NCBI GenBank assembly: GCA_016788785.1
Contig: JAEUSM010000017.1
Span: forward strand, 124,001 to 188,000
Direction: 5' to 3'
DNA length: 64,000 nt
DNA from: Candidatus Kapaibacterium sp.
GTDB lineage: Bacteria; Bacteroidota; Ignavibacteria; Kapaibacteriales; JAEUSM01
Below the pieces are notes generated by a model, which did no database searches, was not told the origin of the DNA, and was given only the letters and a program-made list of their open reading frames with translations. Below, in pieces: positions 34,810 through 42,622 of this stretch. A program made the translations under genes and the position numbers. Each line of letters starts with the position of its first letter. Positions within the stretch are counted from its first letter, which is position 1.

Positions 34810-35628
34810 TTATAGTTGTTTAGTTTTTGTTTCGTCTATTGTTTGTAATTCCGACAAATGGTTTCGATACCAATTCACACCACAGTACTCAGAATTCAGT
34901 TGGTAAATTTCTGGTTTTTTCTCTAATAATTCCAATATATCGTCCATCGAAAAAGCTGGATTTTTCTCATAGAGTTCATTATATATAGCTTCGATAAACA
35001 AATAATCTTCTTTGTAATCTATCGTAAATCGATGGGAAAGCGAATAATCCAATCCTGATTCCCATACTACTGAGCCAATGAGGAATCTGTCAGGATTATC
35101 CCAAAAAAATGGGGTTGTATGTTCACGTTCGATTTGTTTTGTAGCCTCATTCACCGCTAATTCCACCATTTCAATCGGCATCACTTCTACATCATTTCCA
35201 TCTGGATAAGTGGCTGGGTGGAGATTTGAGATAAAATCAAATTTACCTTCAGTATCAAGAGTATATTGCAAAACTTTATCTATAACTTTTGGGTCAATGA
35301 GTGGACAATCCGAAGGGATTTTCACGACATATTTTGCATTATACTGTTTTCCAGCAACATAATGACGTTCTAATAAATCATTCAAACTTCCACGAACTAC
35401 AGGGATTGAATGTTCATTGCACAAAGTCACTATCGCATCATCATCAGGCTCTGTACTTGTAGCTACAACGACAACATCTGCTAATTTCGCTAAACCAACT
35501 CTCTCAACCATTCGAACCAACAAAGGTTTTCCCACTAACGGTAAAAACACCTTGCCGGGCAAACGGGTAGATGAACTTCTTGCTTGAATAACGACGACGA
35601 ATGTAGGACGGTTGTCTGAACTATGCAT
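34810..35628 (-). CDS. SpsF-like cytidylyltransferase family protein
   Basis: The 272-residue protein is a nucleotidyltransferase of the SpsF / CMP-sialate synthetase-like group: VVVIQARSSSTRLPGKVFLPLVGKPLLVRMVERV at the N-terminus (NTP-binding signature), VVVATSTEPDDDAIV, VVRGSLNDLLERHYVAG and KIPSDCPLIDPKVID with the metal-binding aspartate. The usual role in such clusters is to activate a nonulosonic or 3-deoxy-ulosonic acid as its CMP derivative. In place of a full CMP-NeuAc synthetase, SpsF-type proteins appear with SpsE (NeuB) in spore-coat and surface clusters, which agrees with this context. It lies 12 bases after the first gene of the operon. Confidence 0.88.
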   Translation of the reverse strand: MHSSDNRPTFVVVIQARSSSTRLPGKVFLPLVGKPLLVRMVERVGLAKLADVVVVATSTEPDDDAIVTLCNEHSIPVVRGSLNDLLERHYVAGKQYNAKYVVKIPSDCPLIDPKVIDKVLQYTLDTEGKFDFISNLHPATYPDGNDVEVMPIEMVELAVNEATKQIEREHTTPFFWDNPDRFLIGSVVWESGLDYSLSHRFTIDYKEDYLFIEAIYNELYEKNPAFSMDDILELLEKKPEIYQLNSEYCGVNWYRNHLSELQTIDETKTKQL

Positions 35629-35640
35629 TACGCAGAATTG

Positions 35641-36726
35641 TTACGAGAAATTTTTAAAGTATGTACCCAATTTTTTGGGTAATAAATTCCAAAACCCCGT
35701 TAGAGACGAATAAGATGGAAAATTACTAGAAAATTGACGTCCAGATGTTTCTGAAAGTAAGGTTAGTATTTCATTTGCTATGAAAATACTCGAAGTTCCT
35801 TCATTTTGAATAGGAGTCAAACGCTTTAAAAAATCTATGTCAAATTCTGAATGAACCTCTTTTCCCAGAGCAATTCCCACATAGACAACTGTAGAAAATC
35901 GTGTGATTAAGACATCGCAATTTGCAATCATATGATTAGTATTTCCTGAAGTATATACCAATGCTTCAGGAGCCCATTTGTTAATTTCTGCAACTCCACG
36001 TTCGAAGTTTTCGTTCGGATGTAACTTGAAAATCACCTGCCTACCATTCGCTATTTCTAACGCTCGTTGAATAAACTTTTTTCGATTTTCATATTTGTAA
36101 GTTTCTCTAGCATCCGAAGTTGCAACGAGAACATAGTTTTTATAGGGAAAATCATTTTCTAAGAACTGTGAACAATGGTCAAAATTTGGGATTCCTGTAA
36201 CGCGAATTTTTTCAGGACGAACCCCCTTGCTTACGAATAAATCTTTATATCCCTCGGATGCAACACAAAATATATCATACGCATCGGAGAGACCAGTTGT
36301 AGAAGTGGACGCCAAATAACGAGGTAGACTGAACCACTTCACCAAATGATACATTGCATTTTCAGGATCGGTCATTCCTTCTTGGATAAGCACCACTCTA
36401 CGATGTAAAATATTTTTGGGAACAAAGATATCTTGTGAAGTAATAACCAAATCATAATCATGAGCTTCCCCACGATAATCAACTGTCAGATTGTGAGCTT
36501 TCAAAAAATCGAGCGTCATTCCACGAGCAACACCTCCGACTGGAGTAAAATCTAAGGCACCTAATTTATCAAAAAAAGCTAAAAATCCATCGACATAAAA
36601 GGGTGTAAAAAAGGCTTGGTGGGGTGGAAGTGCTTGTGAAATTTTGTATAGCGATGTCGTTTGGTTCAGCGAACCACATATATACAGTATTTTTGTATCT
36701 AAAGAAATAACGGAAGATGGAGTCAT
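35641..36726 (-). CDS. GT-B-like protein, first gene of the surface-sugar operon
   Basis: I do not recognise this 361-residue protein with certainty. It has a GT-B-like plan: a Rossmann-like N-domain (KILYICGSLNQTTSLYKISQALP), RRVVLIQEGMTDPEN, and a C-domain with VRVTGIPNFDHC-type hinge (IRVTGIPNF), VIFKLHPNE, VYTSGNTNHMIANCDVLITRFSTVVYVGIALGKEV. The KLHPN and NCDVLIT-x-x-STV-x-x-x-G wording is shared by CDP-glycerol/polyol-phosphate transferases, capsule transferases and UDP-GlcNAc 2-epimerases. It may therefore be the transferase that uses the finished sugar, or less likely an epimerase that makes the precursor. No signal or membrane segment. It follows a near-consensus promoter. Confidence 0.7.
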   Translation of the reverse strand: MTPSSVISLDTKILYICGSLNQTTSLYKISQALPPHQAFFTPFYVDGFLAFFDKLGALDFTPVGGVARGMTLDFLKAHNLTVDYRGEAHDYDLVITSQDIFVPKNILHRRVVLIQEGMTDPENAMYHLVKWFSLPRYLASTSTTGLSDAYDIFCVASEGYKDLFVSKGVRPEKIRVTGIPNFDHCSQFLENDFPYKNYVLVATSDARETYKYENRKKFIQRALEIANGRQVIFKLHPNENFERGVAEINKWAPEALVYTSGNTNHMIANCDVLITRFSTVVYVGIALGKEVHSEFDIDFLKRLTPIQNEGTSSIFIANEILTLLSETSGRQFSSNFPSYSSLTGFWNLLPKKLGTYFKNFS

Positions 36727-36781
36727 TAGTTTTCTACGTTACACATCAATGAATACAGTCCACTGACACACAAAATGCACA

Positions 36782-36813
36782 CAAAAATACTGCTTTTTTA
36801 TTCCCAAACCAAA
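36782..36813 (-). promoter_or_regulatory. Promoter of the surface-sugar operon
   Basis: On the minus strand TTTG (36813-36810) is followed after 20 bases by TATTTTTG (36789-36782), one of the best -33/-7 pairs in the window. The predicted start is near 36775, about 50 bases before the first start codon. It lies back to back with the tRNA-Ser promoter. Confidence 0.65.
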
Positions 36814-36862
36814 GTTGTAAGAATAAAAAAGCATAGTATTGAAGGAAAAATCACCAAAAATA

Positions 36863-36894
36863 CTTGAGAAAACAGAAAAAAAGCCGTATATTTG
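36863..36894 (+). promoter_or_regulatory. Promoter of tRNA-Ser(GCT)
   Basis: CTTG (36863-36866) is followed after 20 bases by TATATTTG (36887-36894), matching the Bacteroidetes -33/-7 pattern. The start would be close to 36901, just before the tRNA. Confidence 0.65.
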
Positions 36895-36905
36895 TGATTC
36901 TAAAC

Positions 36906-36995
36906 GGAGAGATGGCCGAGAGGCTTAAGGCACCGGTTTGCTAAACCGTCGTAGTGGTATAACTGCTACCGAGGGTTCGAATCCCTCTCTCTCCG
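36906..36995 (+). tRNA. tRNA-Ser (GCT anticodon)
   Basis: Acceptor GGAGAGA / TCTCTCC, a D-arm GGCCGAGAGGCTTAAGGC typical of class II tRNAs, anticodon loop TTGCTAA (GCT), a long variable arm (TCGTAGTGGTATAACTGCTA) and T-arm GAGGG-TTCGAAT-CCCTC. The 90-base length fits tRNA-Ser. Followed by a strong terminator. Confidence 0.97.
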
Positions 36996-37005
36996 CACAG
37001 AATAT

Positions 37006-37040
37006 AATCCTGTAAATGCCTCTTTACAGGATTTTTTTTT
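37006..37040 (+). terminator. Terminator after tRNA-Ser(GCT)
   Basis: AATCCTGTAAA and TTTACAGGATT form a perfect 11-base-pair stem with a 6-base loop, followed by a run of T. It begins 11 bases after the tRNA and its T run overlaps the stop codon of the bestrophin gene on the other strand. Confidence 0.9.
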
Positions 37041-37971
37041 AAGAAAGGTAACCGTTGATTGCTTGGGTTTTTGAAGGCAATGGAAGTTCGAGCATCTCTT
37101 TCAGATCTCTCTCTATTTCATTGCAGATTGCTGTCAATGGAATATCAGTTACTTGATTGTCGAATGGGTTTTCGTTGAGTTTGCCAACTTTATTCATAAT
37201 TGAATAAACGAATGTTAACAAAACACAGAGTGGCACTGCTATAACTGAAATTTTTACTTTGAACATTTCACCAACTATACTAAATGGGGTTATAATAATA
37301 AACACAAACAAAAACATCGAAGTGAAATATTGATAGTTCATTGGTAATGGCGTGTTTTTTATCCGTTCACATGCACTTTGAAAATTGCTAAATGATGCTA
37401 AATTAGGCTCCATACTTATTGTGTCAAAAGCACCCAAATATTCTTCTCTAATGGCGTCTTTTATTCTTGTGTTTTGTTTAGTAAGCAAATAATTTGGGAT
37501 GTTTTCTTTCGAACTTAGTTCTTCAATTTCTTTTTCTGTAAGAAACTCTTTCAATTCATTGAAGGTTGGTAGATTTCGTAATTTTAATTGAAGTGAATGA
37601 ACAAATGCTATATGACGAAAAATCATTTCCTTTTTATACGTGTTTGCAATATCTTGGGTGATTTTGTTTGTAGTAACTGCATGGTCAACATTGGTGATTA
37701 TTTGTCGAGCAAAAACCCGAGAATTTGCAACAATATTCCCCCAAATTGTTCGAGCTTCCCACCAACGTGCATAACTACTTTGATTTCGAAATGCAATGAA
37801 AATCGCTAATGAAGAACCTACTATTGCTATAATTGAAAATGGTATTGACCACGATAACATCTCTTCGTTGAATAAGAATAGCACAAAAATAGCAACAAAT
37901 AAACTTGTGATAATTTCAATCCAAATGCTTTGAATAACTTTGAGAATATTAAAGTTTCTTTTGACTATCAT
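37039..37971 (-). CDS. Bestrophin family ion channel (YneE-like)
   Basis: The 310-residue membrane protein has the bacterial bestrophin (UPF0187) pattern: an N-terminal pair of membrane helices (EIITSLFVAIFVLFLF, SIPFSIIAIVGSSLAIFIAFRNQSSYARWWEARTIWGNIV), the conserved FRNQSSYARWWEAR motif, a soluble middle and a second pair of helices near 215-265, then NPFDNQVTDIPLTAICNEIERDL. Bacterial homologues form pentameric cation or anion channels. It is the last gene of a three-gene transcript with the outer-membrane protein and the DJ-1-like protein. Confidence 0.9.
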   Translation of the reverse strand: MIVKRNFNILKVIQSIWIEIITSLFVAIFVLFLFNEEMLSWSIPFSIIAIVGSSLAIFIAFRNQSSYARWWEARTIWGNIVANSRVFARQIITNVDHAVTTNKITQDIANTYKKEMIFRHIAFVHSLQLKLRNLPTFNELKEFLTEKEIEELSSKENIPNYLLTKQNTRIKDAIREEYLGAFDTISMEPNLASFSNFQSACERIKNTPLPMNYQYFTSMFLFVFIIITPFSIVGEMFKVKISVIAVPLCVLLTFVYSIMNKVGKLNENPFDNQVTDIPLTAICNEIERDLKEMLELPLPSKTQAINGYLS

Positions 37972-37983
37972 TGAAGTACCTAT

Positions 37984-38646
37984 TTAAAATTCATATCGAA
38001 GAAATCCACCAATATTTGATGTAGTGAAATATTCGTTTCTCCCAACTTGAGAAAAATCCGTACCTAAACCAAATTGAAATTCTTTGATTTTTAGGCCAAC
38101 TCTCGCTCTTTGAACAAAAGAATTAGTTTTTACTTTATTGGTTGCAAAGGCATTTACTGATTCAATTTGAGTAAAAAGATGAAGTGAGTTAGTTAATTGA
38201 GGAGTATATCTTGCTAAAAGAAACAAGTCAATATACGGTTCATTGCTTGTTTCAACTACTGACCATGCAAAAACAGTAATATCACTTGTAATTTTTGCAA
38301 ATTGTATACCTGCTTTGGGAAAGACACCTCGGTTGAGAACGCTCAATACAGCAACAGGTGCAAAACCGAGAAAGTTTTTATTATTATAACTGATAGCTTC
38401 AGTAAACCCAAATTGTGGCAATCGTTCTGTCGAAGTTTGAGTATAATCAATACTTGCTCTATTACGATTGAAAAACAACCATTCAGAGTTTTGACCGCTA
38501 TTATTTTTGAAAAACTTAAAAAACATAATGTCTATTGTTGCTTTTTCATTTCCCAAAAATGCTTCCACAGGTATTTGAGCAATAGCAACATTTCGAAATA
38601 GAAATGTTGCTATCACACAAACACAAACTATGATAGAGCTTTTCAT
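37984..38646 (-). CDS. Predicted outer-membrane beta-barrel protein
   Basis: A 220-residue exported protein with a signal peptide (MKSSIIVCVCVIATFLFRNVAIAQ). The rest is made of alternating-residue strands typical of small barrels, such as IQFAKITSDITVFAWSVV and VGLKIKEFQFGLGTDF, and it ends in FLRYEF, an aromatic C-terminus expected of outer-membrane barrels. I recognise no specific family. The gene overlaps the DJ-1-like gene by 4 bases and is followed 12 bases later by the bestrophin gene. Confidence 0.75.
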   Translation of the reverse strand: MKSSIIVCVCVIATFLFRNVAIAQIPVEAFLGNEKATIDIMFFKFFKNNSGQNSEWLFFNRNRASIDYTQTSTERLPQFGFTEAISYNNKNFLGFAPVAVLSVLNRGVFPKAGIQFAKITSDITVFAWSVVETSNEPYIDLFLLARYTPQLTNSLHLFTQIESVNAFATNKVKTNSFVQRARVGLKIKEFQFGLGTDFSQVGRNEYFTTSNIGGFLRYEF

Positions 38647-39503
38647 TTTTTCTCTAATTGTTTGATAACTAATTCTGCAGCTGCTGCACCAGAATTCTGT
38701 TGTTGACCTGTTATAAGATTTCCATCAGCTATTGCATAGGAACTAAATGGAGCTGCAACTTTGAAGTTTGTTCCTTTAATTTTTCGAGCTTCCTCTTCAA
38801 TTCTATACGGTTGTATTTTCATTCCAACTACCTTATCTGCAAATTCTTCTTCAGCATCTGCAAACCCAGTCCACGTTTTTCCATTTACCAATAAATCACC
38901 GTTTGATGTTTTTGCTTCTAACAATAACGTCGTTGAATGACAAACAGCTGAGGCTGGTTTTCCAGCTTCATAGAATGACACAAAAAGTTTTTCTAAGTCC
39001 TTATTCCCACGATACGTATACATTGGACCTTGACCACCCACCAAAAAAATTGCGACGTAATCTTTGACAGAAACATCAGTTAGTTTTTTCGTTTGTGCAA
39101 GCATATCAGTAAATGATTTTTGCTGTAGATACCCTAATGAAATAACGTCATGAGCAGAATATCCACTTGGGTCATTTGGATTAGAATATCCGTCCATTTC
39201 CAATTTCCCACCTTCAGTTGATACTAACTCAACTTCGTATCCAGCTTCTTGAAACACACGAAGTGGGTGCGTTAATTCTGCAACCCAAAAACCTATGGGC
39301 CATCCCGTTTGCTTACTAACGCTTGGTGAGCTTGCCACCATTAAAATTTTACCTTTCGTCGGTGCACCATGAAAATGTACGTAGCTATTTACTTCTGTTA
39401 CCATTGTTTTATCCTTACCTTTTTGGTTAATAAAATTTGTTTTGCTAATTGAATAACTTGTTCCTGCAATCAACAGCACAAGTATAAAGAATCCTACTTT
39501 CAT
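38643..39503 (-). CDS. Exported DJ-1/PfpI (class I glutamine amidotransferase-like) protein
   Basis: The 286-residue protein has an N-terminal hydrophobic segment (MKVGFFILVLLIAGTSYSIS), so it is exported or membrane-anchored. The DJ-1/PfpI domain runs from about 52 to 284: KILMVASSP, GFWVAELTHPLRVFQEAGYEV (conserved acidic residue), AIFLVGGQGPMYTY and the nucleophile elbow ASAVCHSTTLLL with Cys188. The arrangement resembles the Hsp31/YhbO-like and ThiJ groups that deglycate methylglyoxal adducts or bind stress-damaged proteins. A periplasmic version is unusual. First gene of the transcript with the barrel protein and bestrophin. Confidence 0.85.
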   Translation of the reverse strand: MKVGFFILVLLIAGTSYSISKTNFINQKGKDKTMVTEVNSYVHFHGAPTKGKILMVASSPSVSKQTGWPIGFWVAELTHPLRVFQEAGYEVELVSTEGGKLEMDGYSNPNDPSGYSAHDVISLGYLQQKSFTDMLAQTKKLTDVSVKDYVAIFLVGGQGPMYTYRGNKDLEKLFVSFYEAGKPASAVCHSTTLLLEAKTSNGDLLVNGKTWTGFADAEEEFADKVVGMKIQPYRIEEEARKIKGTNFKVAAPFSSYAIADGNLITGQQQNSGAAAAELVIKQLEKK

Positions 39504-39535
39504 TGATTTTCCTTATTATTAAAATTTGTTCATTG

Positions 39536-39565
39536 CAAAACTAATTAAACAAACAGCTACAACAA
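39536..39565 (-). promoter_or_regulatory. Candidate promoter of the DJ-1/barrel/bestrophin operon
   Basis: Minus-strand TTG (39565-39563) is followed after 19 bases by TAGTTTTG (39543-39536), a match to the -33/-7 pattern. The predicted start is about 25 bases before the start codon. Confidence 0.5.
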
Positions 39566-39702
39566 TGTATATAACATTTTTGTAACATACACACTTTTAG
39601 GAAAGTTTATTATCTTCCAATAGTCATTCTCTGTAACTAGCAATAATGCAATAAAGTGAACCGTCCTAAAATGAGTTATTATTACTTCTCGCTGAAAATA
39701 CT

Positions 39703-40551
39703 ATGAATCGTCGCATATTTACTTCCTCTTTACTTTTGTCAATTCCTTTTATACCTACTATACTTTTTGCTGAAGAAACACCCAAAAAGTATTTGGATAT
39801 AGTTGCTATGGCAAAAAAACAGGATTGGGCTGCTTTACCAATTGGTGAAGTTGTGGTAAAAGTGGGAAGTCAACTCAAAGGGCTCCCTTATGTAGGTGGT
39901 ACGTTGGAAGGCGAACCGGAAGTCTGTCGAACTTCATTTTCTGGGTTGGATTGTGTTACGTTTTTTGAAACGTCTCTCTGTATAGCTCGATGTATTAAAA
40001 AAGGAACAACTTCTTATGATGATTTTATGAACGAAGTTACCTTTACTCGCTATCGTAACGGTAAATTGACAGATTACACTTCACGGCTACATTACACGGC
40101 AGATTGGATTGCAAATAATGAAGAGAAAAAAGTGGTTCAAAACATCACTTCCACACTCAAAGGTAATAAACCATTTCCAAATTTTGGTGTTGGTTTTATG
40201 TCTACAAATTCCAAATACTATCCTGCCTTAGTTTCTAATCCCAATCTAATTCCAGTCATTTCAAAACAAGAAAAAGCTGTAAATCAACGAAAGCATCCTA
40301 TCATTCCTAAAAATGCGATAGCTCCTATAGAAAATGATTTACAAAATGGGGATATCATTGCTATTGCTACTTCCAAAAAAGGCTTAGACTATGCACATAC
40401 AGGTATGATTTACAAAGATGGTGTGACAACTCGTTTCTTTCATGCATCTTCCACAAAAAAAATTGTGATGATTGATGCTCGATTATCTGACTACATAAAT
40501 TCTGTTTCACATTATTTAGGAATTGCAATCGCACGCCCATTGGAAGTGTAG
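39703..40551 (+). CDS. DUF1460 family amidase-like exported protein
   Basis: The 282-residue protein carries a signal peptide (MNRRIFTSSLLLSIPFIPTILFAEE). The DUF1460 signature is visible: LPYVGGTLEG, RTSFSGLDCVTFFETSLCIARCI with the catalytic Cys84, and a His region near the end (GLDYAHTGMIYKDG and FFHASSTKKIVM). The family has an NlpC/P60-like cysteine peptidase fold, and characterised members hydrolyse peptidoglycan peptides or N-acyl bonds. So this is probably a periplasmic cell-wall or murein-fragment hydrolase. It is a single gene; a Spy-like gene follows 88 bases later. Confidence 0.88.
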   Translation: MNRRIFTSSLLLSIPFIPTILFAEETPKKYLDIVAMAKKQDWAALPIGEVVVKVGSQLKGLPYVGGTLEGEPEVCRTSFSGLDCVTFFETSLCIARCIKKGTTSYDDFMNEVTFTRYRNGKLTDYTSRLHYTADWIANNEEKKVVQNITSTLKGNKPFPNFGVGFMSTNSKYYPALVSNPNLIPVISKQEKAVNQRKHPIIPKNAIAPIENDLQNGDIIAIATSKKGLDYAHTGMIYKDGVTTRFFHASSTKKIVMIDARLSDYINSVSHYLGIAIARPLEV

Positions 40552-40591
40552 AAAATTTTATCGTTAAACTCGAAATTTAAATTTTGTTTTG

Positions 40592-40599
40592 TATATTTG
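40592..40599 (+). promoter_or_regulatory. -7 element for the first Spy-like gene
   Basis: TATATTTG matches TAnnTTTG and is the same octamer that precedes two tRNA genes. It lies about 40 bases before the start codon; no clear -33 element is seen. Confidence 0.4.
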
Positions 40600-40639
40600 A
40601 AAAAAACATCTATTTTTTTGAAAACAACCAATTAACATT

Positions 40640-41035
40640 ATGAAAACTAGACTATTCTCCGTAGTAATACTACCATTATTATTACTGGTATCATTTTCAA
40701 TCAATACCAATTATGTTTTTTCTCAGGATGCTCCTAAAGAGAAGAAAATTTCTAAGAGATTGGAAAAAACGCAAAAGAATATGAACTTGACTGATGAGCA
40801 AACAAATCAAGTCAAAGCTATTCGCGAAGAGGCTGCTCGTCAAAGAAAAGAAGCAAAAGGAAAGCCCAACGAAAAAGAGTTGATTAAGGCTATCAACAAA
40901 GATGCGGCTCAAAAAACAAAAGCGTTGCTTACTCCAGAACAAAAGACAGAAATGAAGGAAAAAGCGAAAGAAAAACGTAAAATTGCTAAAGAAAAGAAAG
41001 CTGCAAAAGACGCTAATACCAAAAAAGTTGAATAA
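40640..41035 (+). CDS. Spy/CpxP-like periplasmic helical protein 1
   Basis: The 131-residue protein begins with a signal peptide (MKTRLFSVVILPLLLLVSFSINTNYVFS) and continues as a highly charged helical protein. It has two LTxxQ-like motifs typical of Spy/CpxP proteins: NMNLTDEQTNQVKAI (around 49-63) and LLTPEQKTEM (around 97-106). Its Lys/Glu-rich tail is low in complexity. Spy-like proteins are periplasmic chaperones or stress sensors, so a role in envelope folding or metal stress is possible. A paralogue follows 95 bases downstream. Confidence 0.8.
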   Translation: MKTRLFSVVILPLLLLVSFSINTNYVFSQDAPKEKKISKRLEKTQKNMNLTDEQTNQVKAIREEAARQRKEAKGKPNEKELIKAINKDAAQKTKALLTPEQKTEMKEKAKEKRKIAKEKKAAKDANTKKVE

Positions 41036-41130
41036 CTTGTTGCTAGTTCTTTAAACCAATCAACAAGTTTATTTCTCTAAGTTGTTAGAACACATCATAT
41101 TTGTTATTTCATTTTTAGAGAAAGAGTTCT

Positions 41131-41484
41131 ATGAAAACGACTAAAAAATTTGCTATAGTTTTTAGCATTGCACTGACTGTAGTCTTGTCCACATTTTCTT
41201 CTGTTGAAGCACAAAATGGGCAAAGAGCAGAAAAAGCGAAAGCAAAAATCGAAAAATTACAATCAGAATTGAATTTGTCTGATGCACAAGTAACTTCTAT
41301 TAAATCAATTCTTAAAGAAAATAGAAGCGAAATGAAAGAGGCTCGTCAAAACAAAGACCGTGAAGAAATGAAGGATCTTGCAAAAGAAACTCAAGAAAAG
41401 ATTCTCACTGTTTTGACTGCTGAACAACAAGCCAAATTTAAAGAAATGGCAAACAATCGAAAAACGAACAAAAAAAGTCGTTAG
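41131..41484 (+). CDS. Spy/CpxP-like periplasmic helical protein 2
   Basis: A 117-residue paralogue of the preceding protein, with a signal peptide (MKTTKKFAIVFSIALTVVLSTFSSVEA) and an LTxxQ-type pair: ELNLSDAQVTSIKSIL (around 50-65) and LTAEQQAKFKEMA (around 94-106). Glutamate and lysine make up much of the rest. As with its neighbour, periplasmic stress or chaperone function is inferred from fold-type only. A strong terminator follows at once. Confidence 0.8.
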   Translation: MKTTKKFAIVFSIALTVVLSTFSSVEAQNGQRAEKAKAKIEKLQSELNLSDAQVTSIKSILKENRSEMKEARQNKDREEMKDLAKETQEKILTVLTAEQQAKFKEMANNRKTNKKSR

Positions 41485-41488
41485 TCAA

Positions 41489-41516
41489 AAAGCAGACCTC
41501 GGTCTGCTTTTTTTTG
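41489..41516 (+). terminator. Terminator after Spy-like gene 2
   Basis: AAAGCAGAC and GTCTGCTTT pair around a CTCG tetraloop, followed by eight T. It starts 4 bases after the stop codon. Confidence 0.9.
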
Positions 41517-41580
41517 TTCAAATTGAGAGCTAAAAGTACCAAAACGTTACTTCTTATAATGCCATTCCTTAAAAATTTCG

Positions 41581-41588
41581 TATTTTTG
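41581..41588 (+). promoter_or_regulatory. -7 element for tRNA-Ser(GGA)
   Basis: TATTTTTG matches TAnnTTTG and lies 14 bases before the tRNA. No good -33 TTTG is visible. Confidence 0.45.
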
Positions 41589-41602
41589 TAACTATTCTGC
41601 TT

Positions 41603-41689
41603 GGAAAGGTGCAAGAGTGGTTGAATTGGCACGCCTGGAAAGCGTGTGTACCAGCAATGGTACCGAGGGTTCGAATCCCTCTCTTTCCG
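41603..41689 (+). tRNA. tRNA-Ser (GGA anticodon)
   Basis: Acceptor GGAAAGG / TCTTTCC, D-arm region GCAAGAGTGGTTGAATTGGC, anticodon arm CACGC-CTGGAAA-GCGTG (GGA), a long variable arm (GTACCAGCAATGGTACC) and T-arm GAGGG-TTCGAAT-CCCTC shared with the other tRNA-Ser. The 87-base length is right for class II. Confidence 0.97.
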
Positions 41690-41734
41690 CAAAGAAGAAT
41701 ATCGAATTGAGAATGCCCATACAATAAATTTCGT

Positions 41735-42175
41735 ATGTATATTTCCTTTTTGCGAGTTTTTTTACCTATTGTTATAGCTGTTCTCATCATAATAGTTGGA
41801 GGATTAACGTATTCATTTGTCTATAGACACTTTATACTTCCTCCTGTCGTTGTATATGTGGAGCCATCAAGTAAATTAGTTCCAGAAGAAGTAATTCAAT
41901 TAAATATTCTTAACGCTTCTGGTCAAGCGAAAATGAGCAAAAAAGTGATGGATTTTATGCGGTCTCGAGGATTTGATGTCGTTGAAATTGGCACTTATCA
42001 CCGTGTAACTGACACATCTTTTGTTTTAGATAGAATTGGAGATTCTTTATCTGCCTCCAGAGTTGCCGTTGCTTTAGGTATTTCCCACATTCGTGTGGCA
42101 ATAGATTCATCTCTTTTTCTTCGTAATACTGTCATTATTGGCACTGATTATAAATCGTTACGTCCTTTTCAATAA
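41735..42175 (+). CDS. Membrane-anchored LytR_C domain protein
   Basis: A 146-residue protein with one N-terminal membrane segment ([26 protein letters not shown]) and a small extracytoplasmic domain (55-140). The domain has the LytR_C pattern [33 protein letters not shown], then [17 protein letters not shown] and a strand pair near the end. LytR_C domains bind cell-envelope polymers or act as SPOR-like modules. It lies 45 bases after tRNA-Ser and before rsfS with a gap of 17 bases, a common neighbourhood because LytR_C genes often precede rsfS. Its role is unknown. Confidence 0.85.
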   Translation: MYISFLRVFLPIVIAVLIIIVGGLTYSFVYRHFILPPVVVYVEPSSKLVPEEVIQLNILNASGQAKMSKKVMDFMRSRGFDVVEIGTYHRVTDTSFVLDRIGDSLSASRVAVALGISHIRVAIDSSLFLRNTVIIGTDYKSLRPFQ

Positions 42176-42192
42176 ATTTTCAACAGGAACCT

Positions 42193-42618
42193 TTGCAAAC
42201 TGAACCAAATCCATCGTATGTCCTAACAACATTGTGTTGTTCTTTAGCTGATGATAAAAAAGCTGAGCAATTGTTAGTTCTTGATTTACAAGAGGTTGTT
42301 TCATCACCAGCCAATTATTTTGTTATTTGTACTGTCAATTCTGAAACCCAAGCACGTGCAGTAGCTGATAGCATTATCTCTACTTCAAAATCATACGGTA
42401 TCCAAACACCACGCTCTGAAGGCTTTGAGTCATCTCAATGGATTATCGTTGACTTTTTTGACGTTGTTGTTCATATACTTATGAGAGAACAACGAGAATT
42501 TTATAAAATTGAAAAGGTTTGGGGTGATGGAGTTCAGTATAGTTACAACCACGAAACTACTGAATTAGAAAAAATTTCAAAACCTCCGGTTACAACAGTT
42601 CCTACCACTACTATTTAG
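42193..42618 (+). CDS. rsfS: Ribosomal silencing factor RsfS (Iojap family)
   Basis: The 141-residue protein has the RsfS signature: ELLVLDLQEVVSSPANYFVICTVNSETQARAVADSI-type middle (LVLDLQEVVSSPANYFVICT), then GIQTPRSEGFESSQWIIVDFFDVVVHILMREQREFYKIEKVWGD. RsfS binds uL14 on the large ribosomal subunit and blocks subunit joining in starvation. I place the start at a TTG with an AGGA ribosome-binding site 7 bases upstream, because no ATG occurs ahead of the domain. argS starts 4 bases later. Confidence 0.93.
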   Translation: MQTEPNPSYVLTTLCCSLADDKKAEQLLVLDLQEVVSSPANYFVICTVNSETQARAVADSIISTSKSYGIQTPRSEGFESSQWIIVDFFDVVVHILMREQREFYKIEKVWGDGVQYSYNHETTELEKISKPPVTTVPTTTI

Positions 42619-42622
42619 ATTA

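Noticed and set aside
36906..41689. The two tRNA-Ser genes as integration sites
   Set aside because: No integrase, direct repeat of a tRNA 3' end or foreign-looking block is visible between or beside them; the shared T-arm sequence is normal for isoacceptors.
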